Source: JBNKFV01 sp050289485 (GTDB lineage Bacteria > Pseudomonadota > Gammaproteobacteria > Pseudomonadales > Cellvibrionaceae). Taken from it: a DNA stretch of 64,000 nt. The position numbers were made by a program, and so were the translations under genes. The stretch spans positions 86,358 through 150,357 of the forward strand of contig JBNKFV010000020.1 of the NCBI GenBank assembly GCA_050289485.1. The letters run 5' to 3'. This document shows, one piece after another, positions 44,190 through 52,512 of this stretch. Under the pieces are notes generated by a model, which saw nothing but the letters and a program-made list of their open reading frames with translations, had not been told where the DNA came from and searched no databases. Position 1 is the first letter of the stretch; each line of letters opens with the position of its first letter.

Positions 44190-44263
44190 TATTAACCTGG
44201 CAAGCATTATTGACGGGTTAATAAACGGCGCACGGATGCGCCGCCATGGGTCGCCGGGTTAAT
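44190..44263 (+). repeat. Intergenic repeat family 2, copy C
   Basis: ATTAACCTGGCAAGCATTAT, then TGACGGGTTAATAAACGGC and GCACGGATGCGCCGCCATGG. Matches copy B with few changes, including the GC-rich hairpin and the following CGCCGGGTTAAT. It lies between the M17 gene's 5' end and ppsR. Confidence 0.82.
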
Positions 44264-44293
44264 GGTAGCCAGGTACATTAGTGTCAACAGGCT

Positions 44294-45121
44294 CTAGCAT
44301 TTTTGCACGCGGCGCTTCAAGTTTTTGTCCATAATAATATGCGTGCAGATTTCTTCGATAGAAATAGCCGTTGTATCGATGGAGGGAATGCCCCATTTTC
44401 GATATAAAAATTCGGCTTCGCGGGTTTCCCACTGGCATTGTTTAAGGCTGGCATAGCGCGAATCGGCGCGTCGCTCTTGACGAATTTTTGTTAACCGTGC
44501 AGGTGAAATGGTCAGACCAAACAGTTTGTTTTTGTGGGGTATGAGCGGTTTAGGCAAAACGCCTTGGTTCAGGTCTTCTTCGGTGAGTGGCCAGTTTGCC
44601 GCCATAATGCCATATTGCATCGCAATGTAGAGGCAGGTAGGCGTTTTTGCGCTGCGGGATACACCAATCAAAATAACATCAGCCTCTTCATAATAGCTGG
44701 GATGTACCCCGTCGTCGGTATCCAGTGCGTAGTTAACCGCATTCATACGTTGCAGCGCACGATCTTCAGTGGGGTTGTCGTGTGACTGGCCGGTCTGGTA
44801 GGAAGAGACGGCCCCAAGTTCTTTTTCGAGTGATGGTAAAAATGTACCGATGATATCTACCGGATATCCATTGGCACTGGCAATTTTAATGCGAATCTCC
44901 GGGTTCATGATGGTGTCAAAAATCAGAGGACGCTGGCCGGTTTCCTGGGCTGCATGATTAATTTGTGCAACGGCTTTTTCGGCTTTCTCCATCGTGTCGG
45001 TGTAGGGCAAAAACACCCGGCGGAAATCAGTGCTTTTAAACATCGGCAGCAGGGCATTGCCCAGCGTTTCAGAGGTAATGCCAGTACTATCGGAGATATA
45101 AAACGCGTAACGTACACCCAT
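44294..45121 (-). CDS. ppsR: Phosphoenolpyruvate synthase regulatory protein
   Basis: A 275-residue bifunctional ADP-dependent kinase and phosphorylase (DUF299) that switches PEP synthase off and on by modifying it near its catalytic histidine. Hallmarks: FYISDSTGITSETLGNALL at the start, the P-loop-like GVSRSAKTPTCLYIA near residue 152 and ETREAEFLYRKWGIPSIDTT near the end. The target, ppsA, starts 3 kb away on the other strand with a TonB receptor gene between. Confidence 0.95.
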   Translation of the reverse strand: MGVRYAFYISDSTGITSETLGNALLPMFKSTDFRRVFLPYTDTMEKAEKAVAQINHAAQETGQRPLIFDTIMNPEIRIKIASANGYPVDIIGTFLPSLEKELGAVSSYQTGQSHDNPTEDRALQRMNAVNYALDTDDGVHPSYYEEADVILIGVSRSAKTPTCLYIAMQYGIMAANWPLTEEDLNQGVLPKPLIPHKNKLFGLTISPARLTKIRQERRADSRYASLKQCQWETREAEFLYRKWGIPSIDTTAISIEEICTHIIMDKNLKRRVQKC

Positions 45122-45209
45122 AACCCTGCTTCCATAAACGAATATATGGGCATTATGTCAGTGTTAGTAGTAAGGCTTCAATACGCACCGGCTTAGGTAA
45201 ATACATAGA

Positions 45210-45235
45210 AAAACACCGCCGGAAGGCGGTGTTTT
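45210..45235. terminator. Rho-independent terminator, bidirectional
   Basis: AAAACACCGCC (45210-45220), loop GGAA, GGCGGTGTTTT (45225-45235) is a perfect 11-bp stem with A/T flanks. It lies 24 bases after the end of the minus-strand TonB receptor gene and upstream of ppsR. Confidence 0.85.
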
Positions 45236-45258
45236 AAGTAGCAGAGTTAATGTGGGTT

Positions 45259-47598
45259 TTAGAACTTATAACCTACGGTAACGCCATACTGGCGCGGCGG
45301 TAAGTAGGTACCAGTAATCGTTCGACTGGTTGAGATGGCGAATGCCCCTGAAAGCACCATCTCGTCGGTCAGGTTTTTACCCCAGAAGTTAACGGTTGTG
45401 CGTTCATCGGCGGAGGTATACAGCAGGTTTGCATCGAGAATACCGTAGGCACCGGCGCCCATAACGGGGTTGTTGAACTCAGTGTAGAACTGTTCACCTT
45501 TGCGGGCATAGTTACCGCCCAGCGTGACCACGGCGCCGTTATCCAGCGTAACGTCATAGGTAGCATGGATGTTGTACGTCCACTCTGGCGTATTACGTGG
45601 CACATTGCCAGCTAGGCTTGTGGGTTGTACATCGGTGCTGTTGGCGCCAAACAGGTCTTCGTTGAGCGGATCCAGCGATTCGAACTCGTCAAACTCAATA
45701 TCATAGTAGGTGGCGTTCATATCCACTGTTAGGGCATCGGTTATGGCCCATCGAGTTTCCAGTTCAATACCCTGGCCATCAGTTTTGGCCGCATTTTCCA
45801 AGCGTGCAGAAAAGAAGGGGGGTACAGGAATCGGGAAGGTTCGGTCGAACTGGGCATCTTCTACTTTGTACTTAAACAGAGCAACGTTCAGCTGCAAGCT
45901 GTTATCAAGGAACATGCCTTTAAGGCCCATTTCCAGGTTGTCGATGGTTTCTTCGTCAACCAGGTTAAGGAAGCTATTTTCTAACATCCCGCCGTTAATA
46001 ATTCGTGTTCCTCGCTCTCCTAGATTTCCTGTGCCACTTTTGAACCCTTCGGAATAGGTTGCGTATAGCAGGGTGCCAGAGTCAAAACGGTATTCCACCC
46101 CAATTTCTGGTGTGGTTGCAACGTAGGTCTTTGATGCTGATTTGGGCTCATCATACTGGGGCGCTGTATCTACTGGCGATGCAACGCCAAATATATTATT
46201 TGTGTCTCGTGTTTCGTGAGAGTAGCGAGCACCTAACTTTACAGCAAAAGAGTCTGTTACATCGAAAGTGAAGTTGGCGAAAGCGGCATAGGCTTCAATG
46301 TCCATTGTGGCAAAGATGGCTACTCGAACCATATCAGGCAGGTTAGATATATCAGTCATTAATTCTGCTGGTACGATGGCATTGAAGTTGGGGCTTGTTG
46401 CGGGATTATCAGGAGTATAGAGAGGATCCCTGCCAATCAGTACTACGCTGTCAATATCTTCATTAAAGTAATAAAGACCAGCTACGCCACGCCATCTATC
46501 GCTATTGAAAATAAATTGTATTTCTTCTGAATATTGCTCTGTATCTATTGTTTGCAATTGTGTCGTTGAGGTTGTCGCTTGTGGGAACCCTCCGGTTACA
46601 GTGTCAGATACATCAAAGTCTTGCAGTAAAAGGTTAGAAAAGTCACGCCAGTTAGTAATCGACTTGATGGAAAGCAGATCATTGACATCGTAATTAAACG
46701 TATTGGTCAGTGAGGTGGTATCCAGTTGTGCTACAGGCACAAAGTCCCCTCCGGTGTTACGGGAGTTCCTTGATACATTGGGTAGGCCGGGTGCTACCAA
46801 CCCCGGAATAGCGGTGTCTGGAAAAGATTCGCGTATAAACTTAACTGCTCTCGAGTTTTCATCTTCTTCGTAATATTCGGCAGCAAACAGATTGTCTGTT
46901 TTGTCGGAAATGATCCATTGCAGCTGACCCCGAATCCCTTGTTTATTGGCGTCGTCTATATCCTGACCGGTGCCGGTATGTTTGCCATAGCCATCGCGGT
47001 TTTGTACACGTACCGCAAGGCGCGCCAGCAGGTTGTCTGCTAGCGGGCCACTGACGGCACCTTCGCCGATCAGGTTGAGGTCGGGGCCGCCTACGGTTAC
47101 ATTGGTATAACCTTCAAATTGGTCGGTAGGCTTGCGGGTAATCAGGTTGATAGAGCCGCCGGTGGCATTACGCCCGTACAGGGTACCTTGCGGGCCGCGC
47201 AATACTTCAACCCGTTCCAGATCAAACAGAGACGTGAACTGTGCCGCTGCTTGCGAAATAACGGCACCGTCAACGTGCAGTGCGACTGAGGGGTCGATAC
47301 CGGCAAAGGAGCTGCTCATACCCACGCCGCGCACGAAAACCTTGGCAAAGTTAAAGTCGTTACCAAACGTTAGTCCGGGTAACATGACCTGTAAATCTTC
47401 GATATTGTTGATTTGTGATTCAATCAATTGGTCGCCGCTGAATGCCGTCACTGCGGCACTTACATCTTGCAGGGTTTGTTCGCGTTTTTGTGCCGTTACC
47501 ACGACTTCTTCCAACACAGCAGCATTGGCTGCGGCAGAGCCCAGTAAGGCGATAGTTAAGGGTAGAGTAGAGAGTTTGCTCACTTTGTTCATTGTCAT
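45259..47598 (-). CDS. TonB-dependent outer-membrane receptor
   Basis: A 779-residue receptor. Signal peptide to about residue 26 (LLGSAAANA), then LEEVVVTAQKREQTLQDVSA, the TonB-box-like and plug start; plug motif VEVLRGPQGTLYGRNATGGS near residue 133. Barrel ends GVTVGYKF with the usual terminal Phe. Sequence style is that of the large group of gammaproteobacterial and sphingomonad receptors for organic substrates. It separates ppsR from ppsA and has its own terminator, which suggests insertion as a single cassette. Confidence 0.92.
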   Translation of the reverse strand: MTMNKVSKLSTLPLTIALLGSAAANAAVLEEVVVTAQKREQTLQDVSAAVTAFSGDQLIESQINNIEDLQVMLPGLTFGNDFNFAKVFVRGVGMSSSFAGIDPSVALHVDGAVISQAAAQFTSLFDLERVEVLRGPQGTLYGRNATGGSINLITRKPTDQFEGYTNVTVGGPDLNLIGEGAVSGPLADNLLARLAVRVQNRDGYGKHTGTGQDIDDANKQGIRGQLQWIISDKTDNLFAAEYYEEDENSRAVKFIRESFPDTAIPGLVAPGLPNVSRNSRNTGGDFVPVAQLDTTSLTNTFNYDVNDLLSIKSITNWRDFSNLLLQDFDVSDTVTGGFPQATTSTTQLQTIDTEQYSEEIQFIFNSDRWRGVAGLYYFNEDIDSVVLIGRDPLYTPDNPATSPNFNAIVPAELMTDISNLPDMVRVAIFATMDIEAYAAFANFTFDVTDSFAVKLGARYSHETRDTNNIFGVASPVDTAPQYDEPKSASKTYVATTPEIGVEYRFDSGTLLYATYSEGFKSGTGNLGERGTRIINGGMLENSFLNLVDEETIDNLEMGLKGMFLDNSLQLNVALFKYKVEDAQFDRTFPIPVPPFFSARLENAAKTDGQGIELETRWAITDALTVDMNATYYDIEFDEFESLDPLNEDLFGANSTDVQPTSLAGNVPRNTPEWTYNIHATYDVTLDNGAVVTLGGNYARKGEQFYTEFNNPVMGAGAYGILDANLLYTSADERTTVNFWGKNLTDEMVLSGAFAISTSRTITGTYLPPRQYGVTVGYKF

Positions 47599-48171
47599 TT
47601 CCTTAGCTTTTTATCAGAATCCTTCACCGCCGTTTTTTGTTTTTTTATCAGCCATAGAACGTTGGTGTCGTCATCATTAAGTTTTATAGTTATGGTTCGT
47701 AAGTACCGTTTGCGTTGAGGCCTATGGCTGTAGCCTACAAGCTGTGGTATTACGTAACCTATATTATTATCACGTACTTATATATAGGTGCTTGGCCTTT
47801 ATCTGTCTAGCAGGCTGTTGAAAAACTATCAGCGTGGCGCCTACCGTGTTAAAAATGACCTCAAAATGCTTATTTGCCACTCGCACCAACAGTAGGCGCT
47901 GCTTCGAAGACGTTTTTCAACAGCCTGCTAGGGCCTGTTAGCACAATATTCAAATTGGGCTGACTTATCTGGCGTTAATCGTTTGGTTGAGTTTTGTAAC
48001 AGACGATTGGTTGAGCCTTGGTTCTAGAATACTGACTAGCTATATTTTTTACGTGAATGTCTGGTATCCCTTGATTTTCGCGGCTTATGCCCTTGATTGC
48101 CAAGAGGAATCAATTATCATCCGAGCCTGCTAGCACAAGAACTAGCCACGACACAAACTTGAGGACACGAA
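47599..48171. promoter_or_regulatory. Intergenic region between TonB receptor and ppsA
   Basis: About 570 bases with the divergent promoters of the receptor gene and ppsA. No gene is supported. It holds the 125-base inverted-repeat element at 47807-47931 and, after it, two related strings GGCCTGTTAGCACAA (47932-47946) and AGCCTGCTAGCACAA (48124-48138). The ppsA ribosome site GAGGA lies just before the GTG start. Confidence 0.45.
47807..47931. mobile_element. MITE-like element with perfect 20-bp inverted ends
   Basis: CTAGCAGGCTGTTGAAAAAC at 47807-47826 is the exact reverse complement of 47912-47931. Inside, GCGCCTAC and GTAGGCGC form a second inverted pair. The element is 125 bases long and has no coding capacity. 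Perfect long ends and compact size fit a miniature transposable element or large hairpin repeat. The outer CTAG may belong to the repeat or to a target duplication. Confidence 0.7.
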
Positions 48172-50538
48172 GTGACTGCACAAATCCTACCCTTTGAACA
48201 ATTAGGCATGAATGATGTAGATCAGGTAGGCGGCAAAAATGCCTCTCTGGGTGAAATGATCAGCAACCTGGCTAATTTAGGTGTATCGGTGCCAACTGGT
48301 TTTGCCACCACAGCCGATGCATTTCGCACCTTTCTGAGTCAAAGCGGGATTGATGCTCGCATTCATGACCTGCTCGATAGTCTGGATATCGACGACGTTA
48401 AATCGCTGGCTGAGGCTGGTAAGCAGATTCGACAGTGGGTGATTGAAACACCCTTTACCCCGGAGCTCGAGCAGGCTATTCGCGATGGCTACAAGGCACT
48501 TTGTGGCGATCTGGATGACATTTCTGTGGCCGTACGCTCTTCGGCAACCGCAGAAGACCTGCCCGATGCGTCTTTCGCTGGTCAACAGGAGACATTCCTT
48601 AACATTCGCGGTGTCGAGAATGTATTGCATTCGGTGAAGGAGGTATTCGCCTCATTATTCAACGACCGGGCTATCTCTTACCGCGTTCACCAGGGCTTTG
48701 ATCACCGTGATGTAGCCCTGTCGGCGGGTATTCAGCGCATGGTGCGCAGCGAAACCGGTGCCAGTGGCGTGATGTTTACCATGGATACCGAATCGGGCCA
48801 CCACGATATGGTGTTTATTACAGCATCTTATGGTTTAGGTGAGATGGTGGTGCAGGGTGCAGTAAATCCTGATGAATTCTATGTCCACAAGCCTACCTTG
48901 GCGCAGGGCTTTAAAAGCGTGATTCGCCGCAAACTGGGTAGTAAGCTGGAAAAAATGGTGTACGGTGCCGATGCGTCTGCGGGCAAATCTGTCGAGGTGG
49001 TGCCGGTACCAGAGTCCGATCAGGCCACATATTCTTTAACTGACGATGATGTCGTTGAGCTGGCCAAGCAGGCTGTGATTATTGAAAAGCACTACGGTCG
49101 CCCCATGGATATCGAATGGGGTAAAGACGGTGACGACAACAAGCTGTACATTCTGCAGGCGCGCCCTGAAACCGTGCGTAGCCAGATGTCTACCACCAGT
49201 ATGGAACGTTATGTTCTCAAAGGTAAATCAGACGTGTTGGCGGAAGGTCGTTCCATCGGCCATAAGATTGGTGCGGGTACGGTACGAGTGGTGTCGGGTT
49301 TGGAAGAAATGGATCAGGTACAAAATGGCGATGTACTGGTCACTGACATGACTGACCCAGACTGGGAGCCGGTCATGAAACGTTGCTCGGCCATTGTGAC
49401 CAATCGAGGTGGCCGTACCTGCCACGCGGCGATTATTGCCCGCGAACTGGGTATTCCGGCGGTAGTGGGTTGCGGTGATGCCACCGTGCGTTTGCTGAAT
49501 GGTACACAAGCAACAGTGAGTTGTGCCGAGGGCGATACCGGGAATATCTACGCGGGGATCCTTGACTTTGATGTGATCACCAGCGATGTGTCAGAAATGC
49601 CCGCGCTGTCTATCGATGTAATGATGAACGTTGCCAACCCAGATCGCGCCATGAGCTTTGCCATGCTGCCGAATAAAGGGGTTGGTCTGGCGCGTTTGGA
49701 ATTCATCATTAATCGTGAAATTGGTATTCACCCGAAAGCGTTGATGAACTATGACGCCCAGGATGCTGACACCAAAGCCATGATCGACCGAATGACGGCC
49801 GGTTATGCGTCACCGGTTGATTATTATGTGGAAAAAATAGTCGAAGGTGTGGCCACTATTGCAGCCTCGTTCTATCCACACAAAGTGATTGTGCGTTTGT
49901 CTGACTTTAAATCCAACGAGTATGCTAACCTGATTGGTGGCCGCCAGTACGAGCCGGAAGAAGAAAACCCAATGATTGGTTTCCGTGGCGCGTCGCGTTA
50001 TATCTCGGAAGATTTCCGACCCTGTTTCGACCTTGAGTGTAAGGCCATGCACAAGGTTCGCGAAGAGCTGGGTTTAACCAATGTATGGTTGATGATTCCG
50101 TTTGTGCGTACCGTGAGTGAAGCGGAGCGTGTGACAGAAATTCTCGCGGAAAATGGTTTGGTGCGCGGGCAAGATGACCTTAACGTGATCATGATGTGTG
50201 AGCTGCCCTCCAACGCGGTATTGGCTGATGATTTCCTCAACTATTTTGACGGATTCTCTATTGGCTCCAATGATATGACCCAGTTAACACTGGGCCTCGA
50301 CCGTGACTCCGGCTTGGTGGCGCATTTGTTCGACGAGCGCAATCCGGCGGTTAAGAAAATGCTGGCTATGGCCATCGAAGCCTGTCGCAAGCAAGGCAAG
50401 TATGTGGGGATCTGTGGTCAGGGGCCGTCAGATCATCCGGATCTGGCTAAGTGGCTGATGGAGCAGGGCATCAGCAGTGTGTCGCTCACACCGGATACCG
50501 TACAAGAAACCTGGATGTTTTTGGCTGAAAATACCTGA
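48172..50538 (+). CDS. ppsA: Phosphoenolpyruvate synthase
   Basis: A 788-residue enzyme that converts pyruvate and ATP to PEP, AMP and phosphate for gluconeogenesis. The N-terminal ATP/pyruvate-binding domain contains GGKNASLGEMI and RSSATAEDLPDASFAGQQET; the swivelling domain carries the phosphohistidine H418 in GGRTCHAAIIAREL; the C-terminal TIM barrel has SIGSNDMTQLTLGLDRDS and CGQGPSD. Starts GTG after GAGGA. Needed for growth on acids such as those handled by the other clusters. Confidence 0.97.
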   Translation: MTAQILPFEQLGMNDVDQVGGKNASLGEMISNLANLGVSVPTGFATTADAFRTFLSQSGIDARIHDLLDSLDIDDVKSLAEAGKQIRQWVIETPFTPELEQAIRDGYKALCGDLDDISVAVRSSATAEDLPDASFAGQQETFLNIRGVENVLHSVKEVFASLFNDRAISYRVHQGFDHRDVALSAGIQRMVRSETGASGVMFTMDTESGHHDMVFITASYGLGEMVVQGAVNPDEFYVHKPTLAQGFKSVIRRKLGSKLEKMVYGADASAGKSVEVVPVPESDQATYSLTDDDVVELAKQAVIIEKHYGRPMDIEWGKDGDDNKLYILQARPETVRSQMSTTSMERYVLKGKSDVLAEGRSIGHKIGAGTVRVVSGLEEMDQVQNGDVLVTDMTDPDWEPVMKRCSAIVTNRGGRTCHAAIIARELGIPAVVGCGDATVRLLNGTQATVSCAEGDTGNIYAGILDFDVITSDVSEMPALSIDVMMNVANPDRAMSFAMLPNKGVGLARLEFIINREIGIHPKALMNYDAQDADTKAMIDRMTAGYASPVDYYVEKIVEGVATIAASFYPHKVIVRLSDFKSNEYANLIGGRQYEPEEENPMIGFRGASRYISEDFRPCFDLECKAMHKVREELGLTNVWLMIPFVRTVSEAERVTEILAENGLVRGQDDLNVIMMCELPSNAVLADDFLNYFDGFSIGSNDMTQLTLGLDRDSGLVAHLFDERNPAVKKMLAMAIEACRKQGKYVGICGQGPSDHPDLAKWLMEQGISSVSLTPDTVQETWMFLAENT

Positions 50539-50570
50539 GCCTGAACAGTAAATTGTAACGTAAACGCCGC

Positions 50571-50680
50571 CATTGGTTGCAGGCTAAAGTCAGCCTTGGA
50601 AATGCCGGGGGTTTCGTAAAATTCTGCGGGTATTTTCAAGGCGTGGGGCAAAATGGATAAGGAGATCTATTTTGTCGCTG
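50571..50680 (-). repeat. Intergenic repeat family 1, copy C (reverse)
   Basis: Read on the minus strand: CGACAAAATAGATCTCCTTA, CATTTTGCCCCACGCCTTG, GCAGAATTTTACGAAACCCC and CCTGCAACCAATGG. It matches copies A and B in inverse orientation. It begins about 30 bases after ppsA. Confidence 0.78.
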
Positions 50681-50725
50681 TGTTAATAGCAGGCTGCTAG
50701 GGGCTGTTCACACTCAACTTTGCTC

Positions 50726-50842
50726 ATGGGCAGGCCGGGCCTGTTTTTTGTAGGCGAAGTCGTGGATGTGACCGGTCATTTGGGCGGTTTTAACTTTCAG
50801 TGGGCATGGGCGCCTGGCCATGCTGTCGGACTTTTCGTATAG
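50726..50842 (+). pseudogene. 3'-end fragment of an HI0933-family flavoprotein gene
   Basis: From PGLFFVGEVVDVTGHLGGFN to QWAWAPGHAVGLFV and a TAG stop at 50840-50842, this matches the last 36 codons of the intact gene at 28349-29536. By hand count 20 of 108 bases differ, nearly all at third codon positions, with two amino acid changes (S to P, A to V). The upstream part of the gene is absent. It was thus a distinct functional allele before truncation, not a fresh copy of the resident gene. Confidence 0.85.
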
Positions 50843-50921
50843 GGCCTGTGTTGGTAAATGCATGTAGGGTGAACGCTGAATTTTGAACTATAGTGTTTGA
50901 ATATGCTGACGGAATTTTGCG

Positions 50922-51764
50922 ATGACGGCCGTTGAAAAGCTTCCTCAGGAAGCGGCTTCTTACCTAACATTTCATCTGGGCTCAACGTTTTATGCGTTAC
51001 CTGTTGCCAACGTGCGTTATATCGTTGCGCGCAATACGATCAAGGTTCGCGAAACGCCAACCAGTGAGGGCAAAAATTACCAGCTGTTTGATTTTGAGGG
51101 GCAGGCGGTTCCGCTTTATCGATTTTGTGATATTGCCGGTTGCCATTCACAAGTTGATGAAGCGGCTGGACTCGGCGAGTTACTGTCGTTACGCCAGCAA
51201 GACCATATCAACTGGGTTGATGCGCTTGAGCACAGTATTCGCACCGGGGAAGCCTTTACCAAGGCAACCGATCCGCATCAGTGTGCGTTTGGTCAATGGT
51301 ACGACCACTATCATCCTGAAGATGAAGAGTTAGCGGAAATCATGAGAGCCTTTGATGCGCCGCACAAACGCATACACTCCCTAGGGCTAACCCTCACCGA
51401 CATGGCTCACAAACAAGGCAAGGTGAGTGAGGCCATTGAGATTCTCAATAAAGAAAAAAGCTCAACGTTAAGGCAACTGTTGGCTCAGTTTGGTAAAGCC
51501 AGTTCGCGGCTCGAAGACATGGTAAAACCAGTGGTACTGGTGTTGGGAGTGGATCAGCGGCTGTTTGCGTTGGAGGTGGAAACACTGGCGGATATCAAAC
51601 CGTTTGGTCGCGCCGACTGGCTGTCGGATGAATCTGATTTTCAGTCGTTTTTTCAAGGTTATTTTCAGGGTGAACACGGACAAGTATTTTTAAATATTTC
51701 TGTTTCGTTGCTGCTTGCCTATGCCGAAAGTTTTGGCGAGTCAGTCGACGAGAAAGAGGGGTAG
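50922..51764 (+). CDS. CheW-like protein with an internal zinc-binding CZB domain
   Basis: A 280-residue soluble protein. Residues 12-70 are the first half of a CheW fold (YLTFHLGSTFYALPVANVRY, then GQAVPLYRF). Residues 90-165 form a CZB domain with the zinc ligands H95 (DHINW), C121 (CAFGQWYDH), H148 and H152 (HKRIH). Residues 203-275 resume CheW (VVLVLGVDQRLFALEVETLA). CZB domains sense zinc or oxidants such as hypochlorous acid in chemoreceptors. Here it would modulate a CheA/receptor coupling protein. No other chemotaxis gene is near. Confidence 0.82.
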   Translation: MTAVEKLPQEAASYLTFHLGSTFYALPVANVRYIVARNTIKVRETPTSEGKNYQLFDFEGQAVPLYRFCDIAGCHSQVDEAAGLGELLSLRQQDHINWVDALEHSIRTGEAFTKATDPHQCAFGQWYDHYHPEDEELAEIMRAFDAPHKRIHSLGLTLTDMAHKQGKVSEAIEILNKEKSSTLRQLLAQFGKASSRLEDMVKPVVLVLGVDQRLFALEVETLADIKPFGRADWLSDESDFQSFFQGYFQGEHGQVFLNISVSLLLAYAESFGESVDEKEG

Positions 51765-51791
51765 CTTCGTAATTTGGTCGCCAACAGTCTG

Positions 51792-52484
51792 TTAGTCTAC
51801 CGTTGGTTTCACTATTTGGCTGCGCTCTATGCGCGAAAACATACTTTGCCGTTGCGCATTGCCGTGCTCTCTAAATAAGCTTTCTGCGCGAGTACCTTCA
51901 CGGTTGCGAATGGCGTCGACAATGGCGTGATGGTGCCCGTGTGCCCGGAACAGCATGTCATAGGCTTTATCCAGCCCCACTTTATTAAATACCAGTACCG
52001 ACGGTGCAATAAACGGTACTTTGTTGAGTCGCTCGATAAATGAAATAAGAATCGGTGAGCCACAGTGGTTAACAATGGTGTCGTGAAAGCGGGCATTGAT
52101 CTGGCCGTAAGTGTCTTCGTCTTCAAACGTCAGGTAATGTTTTTTAAACAGTTCATCACCGTCGTTCAGGCACTTTTCCAACTCTGCCAGAACGCTTTGC
52201 GGAACACCGTTGTCGGCTAGCATTTTCGCTGCCATGCCTTCCAAGGCTGCCCGCAACTCTAGCGCCTGCAGACTTTCGTCGCCAACAAAGGCCTTTACCG
52301 CGTGGCCACGCTTACCCACAGGCTCGATAAACCCTTCTGCCTCCAGTGCCGGTAATGCATTGCGAATAGGGGTTCTGGAAACGCCCAGGCGTTCGGCGAG
52401 TGCAGATTCGGTGAGGCGTTCTCCGGGCTTCAGTTCGCCAGACAAGATCATCTCGCGTAGTTGGTGCAGCGGGCTGGAGGTCAT
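51792..52484 (-). CDS. GntR-family regulator with FCD domain
   Basis: A 230-residue FadR-subfamily regulator. The winged helix is at about 5-70 (GERLTESALAERLGVSRTPI), and the FCD ligand-binding domain follows, with metal-binding histidines in INARFHDTIV, AHGHHHAIVDAI and FREHGN. FCD regulators respond to carboxylates or acyl-CoA-type ligands. Lies 28 bases after the MarR gene on the same strand, so they are probably cotranscribed, next to the feruloyl-CoA synthase-like gene. Confidence 0.92.
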   Translation of the reverse strand: MTSSPLHQLREMILSGELKPGERLTESALAERLGVSRTPIRNALPALEAEGFIEPVGKRGHAVKAFVGDESLQALELRAALEGMAAKMLADNGVPQSVLAELEKCLNDGDELFKKHYLTFEDEDTYGQINARFHDTIVNHCGSPILISFIERLNKVPFIAPSVLVFNKVGLDKAYDMLFRAHGHHHAIVDAIRNREGTRAESLFREHGNAQRQSMFSRIERSQIVKPTVD

Positions 52485-52512
52485 TCGGTATCCTGTTATT
52501 ACGACTATGAGG

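Noticed and set aside
29537..50842. A 21-kb genomic island bounded by HI0933 3' ends
   Set aside because: Rejected as an intact island: no integrase, no mobility genes, and the content includes core genes (leuA, ppsR, ppsA). Only the duplicated 3' end is kept as an observation.
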